From NCBI RefSeq assembly GCF_007993815.1, contig NZ_VJWE01000012.1, positions 248,001 through 312,000 of the forward strand: a stretch of DNA of 64,000 bases, in the 5' to 3' direction. The position numbers were made by a program, and so were the translations under genes. Of this stretch, positions 33,873 through 43,012 are shown in pieces (the stretch's first letter is position 1; each line of letters starts with the position of its first letter). Origin of the DNA: Acidovorax delafieldii. GTDB taxonomy: Bacteria; Pseudomonadota; Gammaproteobacteria; Burkholderiales; Burkholderiaceae_C. Under the pieces are notes generated by a model. It saw nothing but the letters and a program-made list of their open reading frames with translations. It ran no database searches and was not told the origin of the DNA.

Positions 33873-34685
33873 CTAAGCGACAGCGCCTGACATGACCCGT
33901 TCATAGGTCTCCAGATCCTGGTCAAAGCACCCACAGCTTTGCGCCAGCAATGCCTCTCGGTCCAGCACAAGGATATGCCCGCGCGTGTACTGGATTACAC
34001 CGCTCTCTTGCAGCTTGCCGGCCGCCAGCGTCACACCGGCCCGGCGTACCCCCAGCAGGTGCGCCAGCGTCTCGTGCGTCATCTGAATGTCGGGGGTGCG
34101 CAGCCGCGTTTCGCTCATCAGCAGAAACCGCGCCAGACGCTGCTCCAGCGAATGAAAGTGCCCGCAGGCCACCATCGTGCCCATTTGCGATAGCTCGACA
34201 TACAGATAGCGGGTGGTCAGCAGGCTCAGCGTCCGGCTGGCCAAACAATGGCTGCGCCACGCATCCAGCTGGATTCGCCATGCCTGGCCTGCCCCCGAAA
34301 CCACCGCATCAAAGGCCGAGGCCGTCACCCCAAGCCCTGCGCTGGCACCCAACATGCCCTCAAAGCCGATCTGTCCGGCCTCGAAGTGCCGCGCGCCCTC
34401 CAGGTTGGAGAGCAAAGAGATCATGCTGTTGGTGGGAAAGTACACATGGCTGAGTCGTTCACCCGCTCGCCCCAATACTTGCTGGCTTTCCAGTTCGACC
34501 CACTCGGCAACGGACAGCAGGCGCGACCGCTCTGTAGGCCGCAAAAGGGCCAGCAGTCGGTTCGCGAGGGATTGGTCGATGTGTGGCTTCTTGACAGCAG
34601 GACGGGATCGTTTTGAATTCTCGGAGGAGACGCCGTCTCTGTCTGTCTGCTGGCGTACATGGAGCTTACGCAGGCCCGCCCTCAT
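33873..34685 (-). CDS. Crp/Fnr-family transcriptional regulator
   Basis: A 270-residue regulator with a cyclic-nucleotide-binding-like beta-roll (ERLSHVYFPTNSMISLLSNL), a long dimer helix and a C-terminal winged HTH (MTHETLAHLLGVRRAGVTLA). The beta-roll lacks the Arg-Thr/Ser-Ala cAMP-contact motif of true CRP, so the ligand is unknown. Its ATG overlaps the stop of the secreted toroid gene upstream, making it the last gene of the polysaccharide operon and a candidate autoregulator of it. Confidence 0.88.
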   Translation of the reverse strand: MRAGLRKLHVRQQTDRDGVSSENSKRSRPAVKKPHIDQSLANRLLALLRPTERSRLLSVAEWVELESQQVLGRAGERLSHVYFPTNSMISLLSNLEGARHFEAGQIGFEGMLGASAGLGVTASAFDAVVSGAGQAWRIQLDAWRSHCLASRTLSLLTTRYLYVELSQMGTMVACGHFHSLEQRLARFLLMSETRLRTPDIQMTHETLAHLLGVRRAGVTLAAGKLQESGVIQYTRGHILVLDREALLAQSCGCFDQDLETYERVMSGAVA

Positions 34686-35755
34686 GCCGCCGTGCTCCCG
34701 CCCAACACGGCTTTGGTGCGCAGATAGAAACCCAATTCGTTGATGGTGACCAGGCTGCGGTTGGCCGCAAAGGTTTTTTCAATCACCGCCAGTTGTGTAC
34801 GCGCCTGGCTGCCCTGCCCTCGAAGCGCGGCAACGTACCCGAGGATGGCCCACGGGAAAGGGTCATAGCGCCCGATTTCCCAGCCTGGTGAGCGCGTGTT
34901 GAGACAGTTCCACCCTGCTGCAAACAGCCCGGTCAGCTCGCGCAATCCAAAGGCCTGCGGGTACACCTGACAAGTGGTGCCAGGGTAAAACTCTGCGCTG
35001 GGTGCCAGCGCGGCGTCGCTGGCCAAAAATGACTGCTCTGGGGCCTTGTAGAGCTGGCGCGCAATGCCTTCTGCGGTATTGGTCGCCAGCAGGTCATAGT
35101 AGTTGGCTTCAGACAGTTCGCTGCGCGACCGCAGCACCGCCGCAAAGTCGCGCAGACCTCGGTAACCTTCGCAGTTGTCCATGAGGTAGCCGCTGGCGTT
35201 GGTCTGGTTGCGCGGCGCCTGAAACACTGCAGTCAGCCCCGAAGACTTGGCAGTCAATGCCAGGTTGCGGTAAGCGATATTTTTGAGGGCCGCTTTGCGC
35301 GCCTCCCACCAGGCCCAATTGCCACTGGCCGCCACATAGCGCGACGCCAGGGACAGAAAGGTGGATGCATAGGCGTCGTCCGAGTCAGCCAGCACCTTCT
35401 TGACCACCGATGTATTGGCCCGGCCATAGGGGAACTCAATATCCGCAATGGTGCTGGTGGCAGGATCGGTGCTGGCCAGGTACAGATTCAGATACGGGAG
35501 GATGTATGTTTGCAAATCCGCCGCACTGAGCATGGGCACCAAGGGCAACAACCCCAGGTTGGCGAAGTACCAGTTCAGGCGTCCATTGGGCGCCAGCTCG
35601 TAGCCACCGGCATAGGGGCCCGACAGGATGCGCAATGCCTTGATTTCCGCCACTGCATCGATGGGTGCGGGAGCTTCTGACGCCCAGCTGGCCGAACACA
35701 AAAGCAGCCCAGCCCCCAATGCTGGCACCTTTTCTAGCAATGAACGACGCCGCAT
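34682..35755 (-). CDS. Secreted helical-toroid protein, glycosidase-like (toroid B)
   Basis: A 357-residue exported protein. The N-terminus MRRRSLLEKVPALGAGLLLC resembles a Tat/Sec signal. The body is helical, with LADSDDAYASTFLSLASRY and EFYPGTTCQVYPQAFGL; these align by pattern with DADDSVLGLWLAFMDS and FYPDAVAQIFPLL of the toroid protein at 31955. Both are likely alpha/alpha-toroid glycan-active proteins. GGAG lies eight bases before ATG 35755. It follows the membrane protein gene after 230 bases and is coupled to the Crp/Fnr gene. Confidence 0.7.
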   Translation of the reverse strand: MRRRSLLEKVPALGAGLLLCSASWASEAPAPIDAVAEIKALRILSGPYAGGYELAPNGRLNWYFANLGLLPLVPMLSAADLQTYILPYLNLYLASTDPATSTIADIEFPYGRANTSVVKKVLADSDDAYASTFLSLASRYVAASGNWAWWEARKAALKNIAYRNLALTAKSSGLTAVFQAPRNQTNASGYLMDNCEGYRGLRDFAAVLRSRSELSEANYYDLLATNTAEGIARQLYKAPEQSFLASDAALAPSAEFYPGTTCQVYPQAFGLRELTGLFAAGWNCLNTRSPGWEIGRYDPFPWAILGYVAALRGQGSQARTQLAVIEKTFAANRSLVTINELGFYLRTKAVLGGSTAA

Positions 35756-35985
35756 GTGCACGATCTCCGAACGCAAGCCCGGACACCGCTTTCAACATCT
35801 GGAGAGCAACAGCGCAAAAAGAAGCGCACTGCCAGGAAGGCCGACACCCCCGGGTGAAGGGTGGCGTACTTATTTTGCAGAAGATGCCTTCGATTTCTTC
35901 ACTGCGTACGCAGGCGTACAGACAAGTGAACCTGGCGGCGCCGCAGAGGGTACGGCTGAACAGACCCGACAGGGGAATGAGCGCT

Positions 35986-36822
35986 CTAATGTGTAGCGGA
36001 CAAGGGGGCCGTGCTGGCCGCCCATGCATACAGAGCCACAAACACCATCATGTCGAACAGCGCCCCGAAACACAGGTACAGCACTGGCATGAACACCACC
36101 GACAAGTGCTGCAGAACCAGCAGGTGCACCATGGCTTGCTGCGGCACCATGACCCCAAAGAACAACAAGATAAGCAGGGTATGCACGACCTTGGCCTGCC
36201 AGCTGATCTGCAGCGGGTAGTAGCCGAGCGCCATCAGCACCGGTATGGCCAGAATGAGCAGATAGCCAGCATCCAGCAGGTCCATGACATGGTTCAGCAC
36301 CAAGTGCGGGAACGGCATCGGCGCAAACCAGAAGTACAGCAGCGCCAGCGCCTGCACCACGCACAGCACCCGCACCAGATACTGCCCGGGAAGCCATCGC
36401 CCTCGCAGGCGCAGTGCCAGCCCCCAGGCCACCACAATCAGCACGGCAGCCAGGGCAGCACCGGTGGTGATGGACAGCCCCAGGTCACTCGCGCCTGGCA
36501 ACCAGCTCATTCCCAACAGGTCCTGGCGTGATGACACTGCCGCTGGCTGCAGCGGCATATGCAGCCACTGCGCCCAGGTGAGCAGGTAGCTGCGCCAAAA
36601 ACCGTACAGAGGCTCCCGCAAAGCGTAGATCAGAGACAACCACACCACCGGCAGCCCCACTATTTGCAAAAGCAGCCATGGGTTGAGCCGGATGCGGCTG
36701 AGAGCACGGTGGGGCAACTGGTGCCTGTGGGTTTGTTGGGCCTGCGCCAACAGGCCGCGCGCAGCATTGAAAGCCAGCTCGCGGTCTTGGCGGCTGTGGG
36801 GAATAACGGTGGGATGTGGCAA
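35986..36822 (-). CDS. Polytopic inner-membrane protein of the polysaccharide locus
   Basis: A 278-residue protein with about six hydrophobic helices after a 45-residue cytoplasmic, basic N-terminus. No enzyme motif or family was recognised. It lies downstream of the GT2 synthase and bactofilin-like genes on the same strand, so it may be an accessory subunit of the synthase, comparable in position to PgaD-type proteins but larger and with more helices. Confidence 0.7.
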   Translation of the reverse strand: MPHPTVIPHSRQDRELAFNAARGLLAQAQQTHRHQLPHRALSRIRLNPWLLLQIVGLPVVWLSLIYALREPLYGFWRSYLLTWAQWLHMPLQPAAVSSRQDLLGMSWLPGASDLGLSITTGAALAAVLIVVAWGLALRLRGRWLPGQYLVRVLCVVQALALLYFWFAPMPFPHLVLNHVMDLLDAGYLLILAIPVLMALGYYPLQISWQAKVVHTLLILLFFGVMVPQQAMVHLLVLQHLSVVFMPVLYLCFGALFDMMVFVALYAWAASTAPLSATH

Positions 36823-36908
36823 GGGTAAGCCCTCTGTGGCGCTTTAGCGGATGGAACAATGCGAGGGTGCAGGCCACCGACCGGCCATGCAATGCGGGTG
36901 CGCCGCGT

Positions 36909-37946
36909 TCACGCCGACCACACAATGCCCAGTTGGCGGGCCCACACGGTGCCATGCGCCCGGGCGCCCGCCTCCGCCATGATGGTTTCTGCGCTGACGG
37001 TGGTGAGGGCCTGCGGCGAGCCCACCTGTACCCCAGCGCCGAGCAGGATGCCCGATTCGGACACCACGGGTCCGGCCACCTGGGCATGGTCCAGGAGCTG
37101 GATCTGCTTTTCACTGCATAGCGAGCCCTGCACCCGCGCGTGGTCGCCCATGACGATGCCGCCACGGGCTTTCACGTCGCCTTCAATCACGGTGCCAGCC
37201 CCAATGAGCAAACGCCCCGTGACCACCAGCGAGCCGTGATACCGGTGCGTGCGTGGCAGTTTACAGTCGCCGCGCACGAGCGTCACATGCTCGCTCTGGC
37301 GAAGAGCACCCTCCAACCGATCAAAGCTGGCCTCGATCAAAGGCGCGTGCTCCCGTTCAGGTTGCAGGGCCGCATCACCACCAAAGCGGATGTGTGGCGC
37401 CTGGATCCGCTCAAAACAGCAATCGGCCTCCAGCTCCACGGCGGTCGATGAAGACAGGCGCCGCAGCCCCGAACAGCCCTGAGCCAGATGCAGGGACGCG
37501 TCGGCATGTGCCCACTGCCCCACATCGCTACCCGCACCCAGCCGGATACGGCCCTGCGCCAATAGGCCCACAAAGCGGCTGCGGGCTGGTGCTTCGAAGT
37601 CACCATGCACGAACAGCGGTACAGCACATTGGATCGCTGTCTGCGGCTTGACCGAGCCGAGGCAAACCAGTGGCCGCAGCATGCCGGCCCAGTTCACGCC
37701 CTCCAGTGACACCGGCGCAAAATCAAACTCGTTGGCATAAGGACCCGGCACTTGCGCCTGGTGGGCCTGCACCAGCGCGCGGAACCGGTCAGCGAAATGG
37801 TCGATGTCGGTGGTGTAGTGCGGCAACACCTGCAACGCCTCGGTATCGGTGGGGTGCCGCCACTCGCGCCAGGTGGGACCAAAGGCAATCACCATCAATC
37901 CCGAGCTGATCAATACAAAGGCCAGGTAGAACAGGGCGGTGTTCAT
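36909..37946 (-). CDS. Membrane-anchored bactofilin-like (polymer-forming cytoskeletal) protein
   Basis: A 345-residue protein with an N-terminal transmembrane helix (ALFYLAFVLISSGLMVIAFG), a middle domain, and a C-terminal half with the regular short beta-strand pattern of a bactofilin right-handed beta-helix (GSLVVTGRLLIGAGTVIEG, then GDVKARGGIVMGDHARVQGS). Bactofilins polymerise on membranes and can place envelope-synthesis enzymes. The start codon overlaps the GT2 stop (ATGA). A transmembrane anchor fused to the beta-helix is not the usual small soluble form. Confidence 0.78.
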   Translation of the reverse strand: MNTALFYLAFVLISSGLMVIAFGPTWREWRHPTDTEALQVLPHYTTDIDHFADRFRALVQAHQAQVPGPYANEFDFAPVSLEGVNWAGMLRPLVCLGSVKPQTAIQCAVPLFVHGDFEAPARSRFVGLLAQGRIRLGAGSDVGQWAHADASLHLAQGCSGLRRLSSSTAVELEADCCFERIQAPHIRFGGDAALQPEREHAPLIEASFDRLEGALRQSEHVTLVRGDCKLPRTHRYHGSLVVTGRLLIGAGTVIEGDVKARGGIVMGDHARVQGSLCSEKQIQLLDHAQVAGPVVSESGILLGAGVQVGSPQALTTVSAETIMAEAGARAHGTVWARQLGIVWSA

Positions 37947-39412
37947 TGTTCGACGCTCGGTTGCCGGTAGCGCACGGTCTTGTCCCACACCATGTCGCGG
38001 CGCAGCAGCTTGTCCATCAACTGCCCCCACACCGATGACGATATGGCAAACAGGCTGATCACGAAGCCCAGCAGGCTTAGCGGCAGCAGCCGCAACCGCC
38101 TGCGTTTGCCGTCCAGCAGCACCGCTACGGCGATCTCAAAAAACGCGGCGAAGTTACCCAGCGTGCCATAGGCCATGAGCGCAAACAAGGAGATCAGCCC
38201 CGTTAGCATGTCCCCGGCATTGAAAAAATACAGGCCCAGCGCCAGCAGCCAACCCACCAGCAGCAATGGCGGCAGCACAAAAACACACAAAAGCAGCAGC
38301 CCGTCCAGGCGTTCTCGCCAGCTCAGGTAGGGACTGAATGCAAAGCGCAAGCCATAACGCACCATCACTTGGTTGTGCCCCTTGGCCCAGCGCTTGATCT
38401 GTTTGATGCGCACCTGCCAGTCCTGAGGCACCTCTTCATAGCACTCGGACCTATTGGTGTAGACAGTCTTCCAGCCGTTGAGCAACAGCCGATAAGTAAT
38501 GTCCGTGTCTTCGGCCAGCGTATCGTCGTGCCAGCCGCCCACCGCAGCCACAGCCGAGCAGCGCACGCCACCCACGGTGCCGCCGTACTGGGGCACCAGG
38601 CGAAGGTTCATACGAGCCTGCTGGTCCACCTGGTAGCCGCCGCTTCGCTCCAGATCCAGCATGCGTGTGAGCAGGTTCACCCCCGTGTTGACCGGCACCA
38701 CGCGGCCCATCACTGCCCCCACCTCGGGGTCGAAAAATGGCGCTACCAACTGCTTTAGCAGCCCACGGCCGGGCACATAGTCGGCATCGAAGATGATCAC
38801 AATGTCGCCCTGCGCGTGCTGCAGGGCATCCTTGAGCGCTGCCGCCTTGCCTGGCTTGCCCTTGGTACGGTGAAACGGCACGATTCGCCCAGGGTAACGG
38901 CCTACCCAGTCATCGATGATGGCGCGCGTGCCATCGGTAGACCGGTCGTTGACCGGCACCACCTTCAGCCGGTCGAGCGGGTAATTGGTGTCCAGCAGGG
39001 CCTGCAAGCATCCAGCGATCACCTGTTCTTCGTTGTGGGCAGCGATGAACACCGTGATCAGAGGCCAGTCTGCCTGATCGATGTCCAGGTACGGGTGGCG
39101 CTGGTGCCCTAGCAGGCGGTTCAGTGTGAGCACTCCATGCCGGGTGGCATACACCATCATCACCACGATGATCATGGCCAGCAGCGCCGCCATGGTGGAC
39201 AGCACCGCATATGCCACAGGGCCAGGCACCCACCGCTGACTGAGCGCTTCGATGGATTCAAGAGGCTGCGTCATCCGGGCCGCCCACGTACTGGCGCTGC
39301 CCAACAGGGTGGCAAATGCCGTCGCAAACCACAGCCACCGCGCCGGGGGAACATGGGGTGCAGCGCTGCGCTCGGCATCAACAAGCCGCCGGCTGTCTCG
39401 ATTCAAGTGCAT
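37943..39412 (-). CDS. Processive GT2 family glycosyltransferase (polysaccharide synthase)
   Basis: A 489-residue inner-membrane synthase of the cellulose/PNAG/hyaluronan type. Two N-terminal helices (WLWFATAFATLLG; VAYAVLSTMAALLAMIIVVM) precede the GT-A domain with HNEEQVI, VPVNDRSTDGT, IIFDADYVPG (DxD), LAEDTDITYRLL (TED-like) and QIKRWAKGHNQ (Q-x-x-R-W). Three to four C-terminal helices follow. All catalytic residues are present. It is the first gene of a five-gene minus-strand run, coupled to the bactofilin-like gene. The polymer is unknown; UDP-GlcNAc or UDP-ManNAc are plausible donors given WecB and GlmM nearby. Confidence 0.88.
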   Translation of the reverse strand: MHLNRDSRRLVDAERSAAPHVPPARWLWFATAFATLLGSASTWAARMTQPLESIEALSQRWVPGPVAYAVLSTMAALLAMIIVVMMVYATRHGVLTLNRLLGHQRHPYLDIDQADWPLITVFIAAHNEEQVIAGCLQALLDTNYPLDRLKVVPVNDRSTDGTRAIIDDWVGRYPGRIVPFHRTKGKPGKAAALKDALQHAQGDIVIIFDADYVPGRGLLKQLVAPFFDPEVGAVMGRVVPVNTGVNLLTRMLDLERSGGYQVDQQARMNLRLVPQYGGTVGGVRCSAVAAVGGWHDDTLAEDTDITYRLLLNGWKTVYTNRSECYEEVPQDWQVRIKQIKRWAKGHNQVMVRYGLRFAFSPYLSWRERLDGLLLLCVFVLPPLLLVGWLLALGLYFFNAGDMLTGLISLFALMAYGTLGNFAAFFEIAVAVLLDGKRRRLRLLPLSLLGFVISLFAISSSVWGQLMDKLLRRDMVWDKTVRYRQPSVEQ

Positions 39413-39638
39413 AGAACGCCTTTTGTTCCGACCACTGCTGGACCCTGTGCACAGGACGTGGAGCGGCGGCGTCTTGCGACCCCGTTACGTCACACCCTGC
39501 AGGGATGTGAGACGGAATGTAAGCAGCAGGCGGGGCACGGTCTGTTCGATGGCGAACACAGGCAAAGTCCAAACGCAAAAGGGCCGTGGATGGGGCTCAA
39601 TGCACCCGTGCCGTCAGTCGCCGTCCACCCACTGCACG

Positions 39639-41375
39639 CTATCGAGCCAGCGATGGCGATGGGTTGGGCGAGACAGTCGCCTCGCGGTTTGCAAATTGGA
39701 ACGCTGCATGGGTGCTCAGAAACACCCTGCCCTCCAAACGCAGCCCCAGCGGCGTGGTCTGCAGGCGGTCCAGCACAGGCCCTTTGACCTCTGCCAGCAG
39801 CAATGCCATGCCGCGCTGGGCCAGGCTGCGCTCCAGGTCGGTGAGCACACCCAAGGCTGTGGTGTCGATCTGGTTGATGGCCGAGCACACCAACAGCACA
39901 TAGTGCGTGTCAGGCTGTGCCGCCACCAGAGACTCCACCTTATCGAGCAACGCGTCCGAATTGGCGAAATACAGGCTTTCGTCGACCCGCACGGCAATCA
40001 GGCCGGGTTCGGTAGTGACTGCATGGCGGGCGACGTTGCGGAAATGCTCCGTGCCTGGCACGCGCCCCACGACCGCAATGTGCGGATGGCTGCTGCGCCA
40101 CACCAAAGTGCCCAGCGACAACGCCACCCCCATCAGGATGCCGACTTCCACGCCCAAAGCGATCACTCCCCCTGCGGTGGCCAGCAGGGCCATGGCATCC
40201 GCCTTGTCGTAATGCCAGGCCTCGCGCAGTGTCTCTAAGTCAATCAGGGACACCACCGCCACGATGATGGTGGCTGCCAACACGGCGTGGGGTAAATAGT
40301 GAAACAGCCCCGTCAACGCGGCAATCACCACCCCCATCAGCATGGCAGAAATGACACCTGCCAGGGGCGTGTTGGCCCCAGCCGCAAAATTGACGACCGA
40401 GCGCGCAAAGCCGCCCGTGACGGGGAAACCACCCGACAGCGCGCTGGCAACGTTGGCCGCCCCCAGGCCCAGCAGTTCCCGGTTGGGCTGAATGCGCTGC
40501 TGACGCTTGAGCGCAAGCGATTGCGCCACCGACACGCTTTCCACAAAGCCCACCAGTGAGATCAACAGTGCAGGCAACCACAGCGAGCCCACAGACGCCA
40601 TCGAAACCGCCGGCAACCCGAGCTGCGGCAGGCCTTGGGGCACCGTGCCCACAATGCTGACCCCTGCCGTCTGGTCCCAGCGCATGGCGGCGACCAAGGC
40701 GGTGGACACCATCACCGCCAGCATCGGCGCCAGCTTGGATGCGATATCCGCCAGGCGGGGGGTGGCACCCAGGCGGACCAGCCATGGAGACAAGGACTTG
40801 CGCGCCAGCACCAGAAACAACACGCTGCCCGCACCAATCCCCAGCGTTAAAAGGTTGGTCCCAGGCGCGGCGTGGACCAGCTGAACCACGGTATCAAAGA
40901 CATCGGTGCCGCCCGCCTTCACGCCCAGCAGGTGCTTGACCTGCCCCACAGCAATGAGCACAGCCGAGCCAGAGATAAAACCGCTGATCACCGGATGGCT
41001 CAGAAAATGGGCCAGAAAACCCAGCCGCAACACCCCAAACAGCAGCAACATGCCCCCGGAGAGCAGCGACAGCAACATGGCCAGCGCCACGTAGTCGGGC
41101 GAGCCAGCGGCAGCCAGGGGCTGCAGGGCGCTCGCCGTCATGAGCGAGGCCACTGCCACCGGGCCCACTGCCAGCGTCATGCTGGACCCCAGCGCGGCAT
41201 ACGCGATGATCGGCAGAATGCTGGCGTACAAGCCCACCTCGGGTGGCAAGCCCGCCAGCAGCGCGTAGGCCAGGCTCTGCGGGATCAGCATCACCGTCAC
41301 GATCACGCCGGCGACCATGTCGCCGGAGAGCCAGGACTTCTGGTAGTTGCGGACCCAGCCGGGAATGAAGTTCAT
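39639..41375 (-). CDS. SulP-family anion permease with STAS domain
   Basis: A 578-residue protein: 10-12 membrane helices with the SulP signature (AYALLAGLPPEVGLYASILP), then a cytoplasmic STAS domain from about residue 430. It transports sulfate or another anion such as bicarbonate. It is directly downstream of the DUF442 gene (16 bases), in a sulfur-oxidation gene set, which favours sulfate or a related sulfur oxyanion. Confidence 0.9.
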   Translation of the reverse strand: MNFIPGWVRNYQKSWLSGDMVAGVIVTVMLIPQSLAYALLAGLPPEVGLYASILPIIAYAALGSSMTLAVGPVAVASLMTASALQPLAAAGSPDYVALAMLLSLLSGGMLLLFGVLRLGFLAHFLSHPVISGFISGSAVLIAVGQVKHLLGVKAGGTDVFDTVVQLVHAAPGTNLLTLGIGAGSVLFLVLARKSLSPWLVRLGATPRLADIASKLAPMLAVMVSTALVAAMRWDQTAGVSIVGTVPQGLPQLGLPAVSMASVGSLWLPALLISLVGFVESVSVAQSLALKRQQRIQPNRELLGLGAANVASALSGGFPVTGGFARSVVNFAAGANTPLAGVISAMLMGVVIAALTGLFHYLPHAVLAATIIVAVVSLIDLETLREAWHYDKADAMALLATAGGVIALGVEVGILMGVALSLGTLVWRSSHPHIAVVGRVPGTEHFRNVARHAVTTEPGLIAVRVDESLYFANSDALLDKVESLVAAQPDTHYVLLVCSAINQIDTTALGVLTDLERSLAQRGMALLLAEVKGPVLDRLQTTPLGLRLEGRVFLSTHAAFQFANREATVSPNPSPSLAR

Positions 41376-41391
41376 GAGGGTTCCCGGGTGA

Positions 41392-41748
41392 TCAGGACGT
41401 TTCAGCGTCCAAGTTCTGCGTCAGCCCAAACAATTGGGCAGACCGGGCGCCCGAACGGCAAAACGCCAATGTGGGCTTGGGGGCAGAGATCAGGACCTTG
41501 TGCATGGCCTGCACCTGTTCTGGCGTGATAGAGCCGCTGACCACCGGCAGATATACATAGTGCAGCCCGGCCACCGTGGCAGCGCGCTCCATTTCAGGGC
41601 TGGTGGGCTGTGCGCCACCGCCCTCCCCGTCTGGCCGGTTATTGATGACGGTCTTGAAGCCTTGCTGGACCAAAGAGGCAAAGTCCGTGGTCGCCAGCTG
41701 CGGCGACACAGCGAAGTCAGGGGTCAAGGCAATGATTTGCAGCGGCAT
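41392..41748 (-). CDS. DUF442 / TIGR01244-family phosphatase-like sulfur protein
   Basis: A 118-residue protein with a Cys-x5-Arg loop (LAFCRSGARSAQL) as in dual-specificity phosphatases and rhodaneses, and the family opening LTPDFAVSPQL. This domain is often fused to persulfide dioxygenase (as in Blh) or is next to it. Here it is one base downstream of a YeeE/YedE gene, and the dioxygenase-like gene lies across the ArsR promoter. Probable role: sulfur transfer or persulfide chemistry. Confidence 0.85.
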   Translation of the reverse strand: MPLQIIALTPDFAVSPQLATTDFASLVQQGFKTVINNRPDGEGGGAQPTSPEMERAATVAGLHYVYLPVVSGSITPEQVQAMHKVLISAPKPTLAFCRSGARSAQLFGLTQNLDAETS

Positions 41749-41749
41749 A

Positions 41750-42199
41750 TCAGCGGGCTCCGGTCTGGGTGGATGGGGTACGGTGGGACATGCGTTCGGC
41801 CAGTTCGAACAGCCACATGCCTGCCAGCATGGCGATCACAAACACGATGGCTTTGGGCTGGCCCGCACCCGCCGAAACGATGGCCGGCCCCGGGCAAAAA
41901 CCGGCAATGCCCCAGCCCGCGCCAAAGATGAGGCTCCCGACCACCAGACGGCGATCAATGTCGCGCGACGTGGGCAAGTGCATGGCAGCTCCCAGGAAAC
42001 TGGTGGTGCGTTTCTTGGCCACGGCGAACGCAAAGACGCCCACCGCAATGGCTCCGCCCATCACAAACGCCAGCGATGGGTCCCACAAGCCAGCCAGGTC
42101 CAGAAAGCCCAGCACCTTGCCAGGGTCGGTCATGCCCGAAACGATCAGACCCAGGCCAAAAATCAGGCCCACCACAAACTCCGAAATACGATTTTTCAT
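41750..42199 (-). CDS. YeeE/YedE-family membrane protein, second half-size subunit
   Basis: A 149-residue membrane protein with four helices and the signature GWGIAGFCPGPAIVSAGAG, whose Cys is conserved in thiosulfate transporters (TsuA/YeeE). It pairs with the first half-size protein encoded 32 bases upstream. The ATG at 42199 (MKNRISEF) is used; a longer frame to 42334 overlaps the preceding gene. Confidence 0.88.
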   Translation of the reverse strand: MKNRISEFVVGLIFGLGLIVSGMTDPGKVLGFLDLAGLWDPSLAFVMGGAIAVGVFAFAVAKKRTTSFLGAAMHLPTSRDIDRRLVVGSLIFGAGWGIAGFCPGPAIVSAGAGQPKAIVFVIAMLAGMWLFELAERMSHRTPSTQTGAR

Positions 42200-42231
42200 A
42201 GCGATCAATGCTCCGATGAATGGGGATGCGT

Positions 42232-42663
42232 TCAGGCCAGCGCGTGCCGGATGAGGAAGACGGTGACGAACCCGGCACCCATGAAGGCCAAGGTGGCTAC
42301 CAGAGACCGGGGCGACATGCGCGAGAGTCCGCACACGCCGTGGCCGCTGGTGCAGCCCGATCCGTAACGGGTGCCGACACCCACCAACAGGCCAGCGATC
42401 ACCACCATGCCCCAGTTCGCATCAATGCGCGGCTGCGTGGGGCCAAGCACCAGCCAGTAAAGGCCAGGCGCCACCAACATGCCCAGCACAAAAGCCAGGC
42501 GCCAGCCCATGTCACCCGCGCGGGGACGCAACAGCCCACCCACAATGCCGCTGATGCCCAGGATGCGCCCGTTGAGGAGCACAAAAAGCGCCGAGGCAAG
42601 GCCCAGCAAAACGCCACCGGCAAGGGCGGCCCAAGGGGTGAAATGGGTCCAATCGATCAGCAT
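42232..42663 (-). CDS. YeeE/YedE-family membrane protein, first half-size subunit
   Basis: A 143-residue membrane protein with four helices and the motif YGSGCTSGHGVCGLSR, with two conserved Cys. Together with the next gene it makes a complete YeeE-like sulfur-compound transporter split in two (PmpA/PmpB-like). Its start overlaps the end of the ArsR gene by seven bases. Confidence 0.88.
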   Translation of the reverse strand: MLIDWTHFTPWAALAGGVLLGLASALFVLLNGRILGISGIVGGLLRPRAGDMGWRLAFVLGMLVAPGLYWLVLGPTQPRIDANWGMVVIAGLLVGVGTRYGSGCTSGHGVCGLSRMSPRSLVATLAFMGAGFVTVFLIRHALA

Positions 42664-42992
42664 GGTTTGCTCTCCTGGGCGGGGCCACAAAATTGTTCAA
42701 ACAGAACGTTCATCACCGCCAGGGCCTGGGGGCTGGCGATCTCGTAATAGATGTTTTTGCCTTCGCGGCGGGTGTTGACAAGGCCCTCCTCGCGCAAAAC
42801 GCCCAACTGCTGCGACAAGGTGGGCTGGGAGATGCCCACCAGTTCCTCCAGCTCGCCCACCCGCTTTTCACCCTGCGTCAGCTGGCACAGCAGCAGCAGG
42901 CGGTCGGGGTTGGACAGAACCTTCATCAAGCGGCAAGCGCTGTCGGCGGACCTGCGCAAGGCTTCCAGGTCCATTTGTGCTTCTGCGTGCAT
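42657..42992 (-). CDS. ArsR-family regulator, BigR/SqrR-like candidate sulfide sensor
   Basis: A 111-residue winged-helix repressor (LMKVLSNPDRLLLLCQLTQGEKRV; HTH VGISQPTLSQQLGVLREEGLV; wing REGKNIYYEIAS). Cysteines at CRLMK, LLLCQL and EQFCGP are placed so that a pair could form the persulfide/tetrasulfide switch of BigR/SqrR; arsenic-type metal motifs are absent. It heads the sulfur operon and is divergent from the MBL dioxygenase-like gene. Confidence 0.85.
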   Translation of the reverse strand: MHAEAQMDLEALRRSADSACRLMKVLSNPDRLLLLCQLTQGEKRVGELEELVGISQPTLSQQLGVLREEGLVNTRREGKNIYYEIASPQALAVMNVLFEQFCGPAQESKPC

Positions 42993-43012
42993 GGTGGCGC
43001 GCTCCTTTTCAA

